7,252 nt of DNA from Spirochaetaceae bacterium (GTDB lineage: Bacteria; Spirochaetota; Spirochaetia; UBA9216), in assembly GCA_028527945.1 (NCBI GenBank), contig JAQQAK010000015.1, forward strand, positions 1 to 7,252, written 5' to 3'. The notes beneath the pieces were generated by a model that saw nothing but the letters and a program-made list of their open reading frames with translations, had not been told where the DNA came from and searched no databases. Below are positions 5,390 to 7,252 of the stretch, one piece after another (position 1 is the stretch's first letter; the number at the start of each line of letters is the position of its first letter). The position numbers and the translations under genes were made by a program.

Positions 5390-6271
5390 GTGTCATTAAC
5401 TTTATTTTATTATTTATCAATTACCGCAATATATATACTAATGAGCTGGGCATTGTATTTGCCGTACAGAGTAGGCCAACTGCATTTTATGTCTGTTGCT
5501 AACATGGCTATTTCAGCTTACTTTGCCGCTATAATGGCTGTAAATTTTTCATTACCATTTGGAATTGTTTTAATAGCCGGAACCATCATAGGCGGTATAA
5601 TTGGATATATTGTTTCAATCGCTATAGGAGATGCTCCTTGTTTTTCAGTTGTAATAGTAGGTTTTACCTTTATCTATCTGATAAATACTATAGTAGAAAA
5701 CATGGAATATCTTGGCGGTTCTATGGGAATTTTTAACATTCCGAAAGTATTAAAACATTCTGACAGTAACAGGGCTTTTTTATTAATCATTATATACATA
5801 TTGGTTCTTTTTACTGGAATACTGATAAACAGATTTGAAAAATCAAAATATGGAAGAGCCGCTTTTACTATAAATGCTAACAAGAATATTGCATTATCAT
5901 CAGGTATAAATATAAAAAAAATGGGAATGTTGTTACAAACATGGTCAAGTTCTATAGGCGGAATGTGTGGAGTAATGTACGCCTTCATTATGAGAAGTAT
6001 TTCTCCTGATAATTTTACTTTTAATATTGTTGGTGTTTGTGTGACTATGCTATTTGTTGGTGGAATTAACACAATGTGGGGGCCTTTAATTGCTGCTCCA
6101 TTATTATGGGGATTTCCTTTAATTCTTCCAGAAAAACTACAGTCCTGGAAAATTGTACTTTATGGAATCTTTCTTATTCTAATTTTACTTATTAAGCCAG
6201 AAGGTCTTATTACAAGAGAATGGATTAAAAAGATTAAGAATAAATATAAACGAGTCATAGAGCCACTTTAA
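5390..6271 (+). CDS. HAAT-type ABC importer permease, LivM-like
   Basis: This second integral membrane subunit pairs with the LivH-like protein. Family marks are YRVGQLHFMSVANMAISAY (26-44), matching the LivM GQLSLG-type segment, then LGGSMGIFNIP (108-118). Also present are the coupling segment SKYGRAAFTINANKNIALSS (152-171), GGINTMWGPLIAAPL (224-238) and KPEGL (269-273). Eight or nine hydrophobic stretches run from residue 5 to 269, followed by a lysine-rich tail. With 293 residues it is short for LivM (often 320-420), mainly at the ends. The start is GTG 5390, eight bases after AGGAAGG (5375-5381), and 13 bases after the LivH-like stop. An upstream ATG at 5327 would overlap the LivH-like gene by 50 bases and lacks a ribosome site. 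The stop codon lies within a potential hairpin. Confidence 0.92.
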   Translation: MSLTLFYYLSITAIYILMSWALYLPYRVGQLHFMSVANMAISAYFAAIMAVNFSLPFGIVLIAGTIIGGIIGYIVSIAIGDAPCFSVVIVGFTFIYLINTIVENMEYLGGSMGIFNIPKVLKHSDSNRAFLLIIIYILVLFTGILINRFEKSKYGRAAFTINANKNIALSSGINIKKMGMLLQTWSSSIGGMCGVMYAFIMRSISPDNFTFNIVGVCVTMLFVGGINTMWGPLIAAPLLWGFPLILPEKLQSWKIVLYGIFLILILLIKPEGLITREWIKKIKNKYKRVIEPL

Positions 6272-6298
6272 AAACCAACCGGGGTTTTAAAATGGCTC
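6260..6298 (+). repeat. Imperfect hairpin spanning the LivM-like stop codon
   Basis: GAGCCA (6260-6265) pairs with TGGCTC (6293-6298), and TTTAAAA (6267-6273) with TTTTAAA (6285-6291). Two mismatches separate the helices, with CC/GG near the tip. No T-run follows, so it does not look like a complete terminator. It may protect the upstream message or partly end transcription before the binding-protein gene. Confidence 0.55.
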
Positions 6299-6314
6299 CA
6301 TAAAAAAGATATAG

Positions 6315-6338
6315 CAATAGTAGAAAGGGTTTCTATTG
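6315..6338 (+). repeat. Bulged hairpin in the spacer before the binding-protein gene
   Basis: CAATA plus GAAA (6315-6326, with a three-base bulge) can pair with TTTCTATTG (6330-6338) around a GGG loop. A short TTT follows at 6339-6341. It is a weak attenuator or mRNA-stability candidate. An alternative six-bp pairing uses TAGAAA and TTTCTA. Confidence 0.4.
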
Positions 6339-6348
6339 TTTCGGTAAT

Positions 6349-6362
6349 ATTGTGAAAACAAT
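6349..6362 (+). repeat. GAAA-tetraloop hairpin next to the binding-protein ribosome site
   Basis: ATTGT (6349-6353) and ACAAT (6358-6362) flank a GAAA loop of the GNRA class. The stem ends three bases before the GGAGGA ribosome site (6365-6370). At five AU-rich pairs it is weak, but its position could affect mRNA decay or initiation. Confidence 0.35.
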
Positions 6363-6364
6363 TT

Positions 6365-6370
6365 GGAGGA
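6365..6370 (+). promoter_or_regulatory. Ribosome binding site of the binding-protein gene
   Basis: GGAGGA lies four bases before the ATG at 6375, a strong match although close to the start. It fixes the start, which is followed directly by a signal sequence. Confidence 0.8.
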
Positions 6371-6374
6371 AAAG

Positions 6375-7252
6375 ATGACTAAAAAATTAACTATTTTACT
6401 TCTTCTAATAATGAGTGGTTTTATACTTTTTGCAAATGGGAAAGCAGAAGATAACTCAGTTATTGAAGAAAACGCTTCTGAATGGGAAATACCATTTATG
6501 AATTGTTTAACAGGATCGATTGCAAGTATTGGTGAATATTTACAATGGGGGGCAGAATATGCCGCTAAAGAAATAAACGAGCAAGGCGGTATAGCAGGAA
6601 AGCCTGTTAAAATAATCCGAGTAGATACAGGTCTCAGCCCTGAAAAGGGGACTGTTGAAATGTCTAAACTTGTAAAAGATTCTCTTGTTGTAATGGGGCC
6701 AGTACCTGAAAATGTAATAATGGCATCTATGCCTATTGCTGTTGATGAAGGGGTATATTGTTTTACTGCAACAACTTCTTATGAATATGCAGCAGAATAT
6801 TTTCCATGGGCAATCTCCTGGTTTACTCCTACAGAAAAACAACTACCTTATATAGTTAAGGCTTGGGCTGAAAAAACAAAGGTAAAAAGAGTCGTACAAT
6901 TTGTAGAGCATCAGGCAGCCTGGCCTGGAATGGCAAAAGCTCACGCAGTTGGACTGGAAAAAGCAGGATGTACAGTCCTTGAAGATATCGAAGTTCCTGA
7001 AGATGCAGTATCTTTTGGACCTCTTATTGTAAAAGCATTATCAGAGAATCCTGACGGAATAATCTTTGCTTGTAATGCTGAAAAAGTACCCAAGATAATA
7101 ATAGAACTTAAGAATAGAGGATGGGAAAATATGGAAAATCTCCTTGTTTTCTCAAGCGCTGATGATGCGGCTCTATATACAGCAGGCGGTGATAAAATTA
7201 ATGGTGTAATGATCTACAATTATAATGATCCAGCTTTGGATACTGAAAGATG
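6375..7252 (+). CDS. HAAT-family periplasmic substrate-binding protein, LivK-like, 3' end cut by window edge
   Basis: The 292 visible residues begin with an export signal: MTKK, a hydrophobic core (5-19), then FANGKAED. No lipobox cysteine is present, so it should be a soluble or uncleaved-signal periplasmic protein rather than a lipoprotein. The mature part matches the periplasmic-binding-protein type 1 fold. It shows TGSIASIGEYLQWGAEYAAK (46-65), then INEQGGIAGKPVKI (67-80), the usual family opening. The ligand-loop region reads GPVPENVIMA (108-117), where LivK-type proteins have Ser residues, and TATTS (131-135) follows. Family members have about 370-410 residues, so roughly the last quarter is missing. 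As last known gene of the operon, it follows the LivM-like gene by 103 bases containing potential hairpins. It would capture substrate for the upstream importer; the ligand is unknown. Confidence 0.9.
   Translation, partial: MTKKLTILLLLIMSGFILFANGKAEDNSVIEENASEWEIPFMNCLTGSIASIGEYLQWGAEYAAKEINEQGGIAGKPVKIIRVDTGLSPEKGTVEMSKLVKDSLVVMGPVPENVIMASMPIAVDEGVYCFTATTSYEYAAEYFPWAISWFTPTEKQLPYIVKAWAEKTKVKRVVQFVEHQAAWPGMAKAHAVGLEKAGCTVLEDIEVPEDAVSFGPLIVKALSENPDGIIFACNAEKVPKIIIELKNRGWENMENLLVFSSADDAALYTAGGDKINGVMIYNYNDPALDTER

Noticed and set aside
5674..6072. Minus-strand open frame of 132 residues within the LivM-like gene
   Set aside because: It is antisense to a conserved permease; its length follows from the low-complexity hydrophobic codons opposite.
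6540..6842. Minus-strand open frame of 100 residues within the binding-protein gene
   Set aside because: It is antisense to clear binding-protein coding, has a Cys/Phe/Tyr-rich composition and no ribosome site.

Overview
This AT-rich window (GC roughly one third by eye) is bacterial, densely coded, and uses Shine-Dalgarno sites. A spirochaete, most likely Treponema-like, is my best guess. The basis is thin: the substrate-binding protein begins with a signal sequence running into an A-N-G-K-A-E motif with no lipobox cysteine, which I associate with Treponema binding proteins. The genus is inference, and a low-GC Firmicute is not excluded.

Left part (1-1199): a minus-strand gene cut by the window edge encodes the N-terminal three quarters of a PreT-type dihydropyrimidine dehydrogenase (NAD(P)H) subunit. 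It has two cysteine clusters and FAD and NAD(P) Rossmann motifs. Upstream lies a possible 65-residue, two-helix membrane protein (933-1130, minus) that overlaps the PreT start and has a good promoter almost touching its ATG. The divergent gene (1200-2087, plus) encodes an AEC-family permease. Its 3' end contains a perfect 12-bp hairpin and converges, 13 bp away, on the next gene.

Middle (2101-3027): a minus-strand acyl-ACP thioesterase with the expected catalytic D/N/H/E residues is followed by a 189-bp divergent promoter region. That region holds a strong sigma70-like promoter for the right-hand operon.

Right part (3028-7252): a five-gene branched-chain-amino-acid-type (HAAT/Liv) ABC importer operon, in the order ATPase (LivG-like), ATPase (LivF-like), permease (LivH-like), permease (LivM-like), binding protein. 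The first four genes are fused by overlaps or very short gaps, and three of them start with TTG or GTG. The binding-protein gene sits after a 103-bp spacer with three successive potential hairpins and a strong ribosome site, consistent with separate control of the abundant binding protein. The LivG-like ATPase has a degenerate ABC signature, and the binding protein has a changed ligand loop, so the substrate may not be a standard branched-chain amino acid. Nothing here looks like a mobile element, RNA gene, CRISPR array or defence system. I see no clearly novel system; the noteworthy points are regulatory structures and variant motifs in the transporter.
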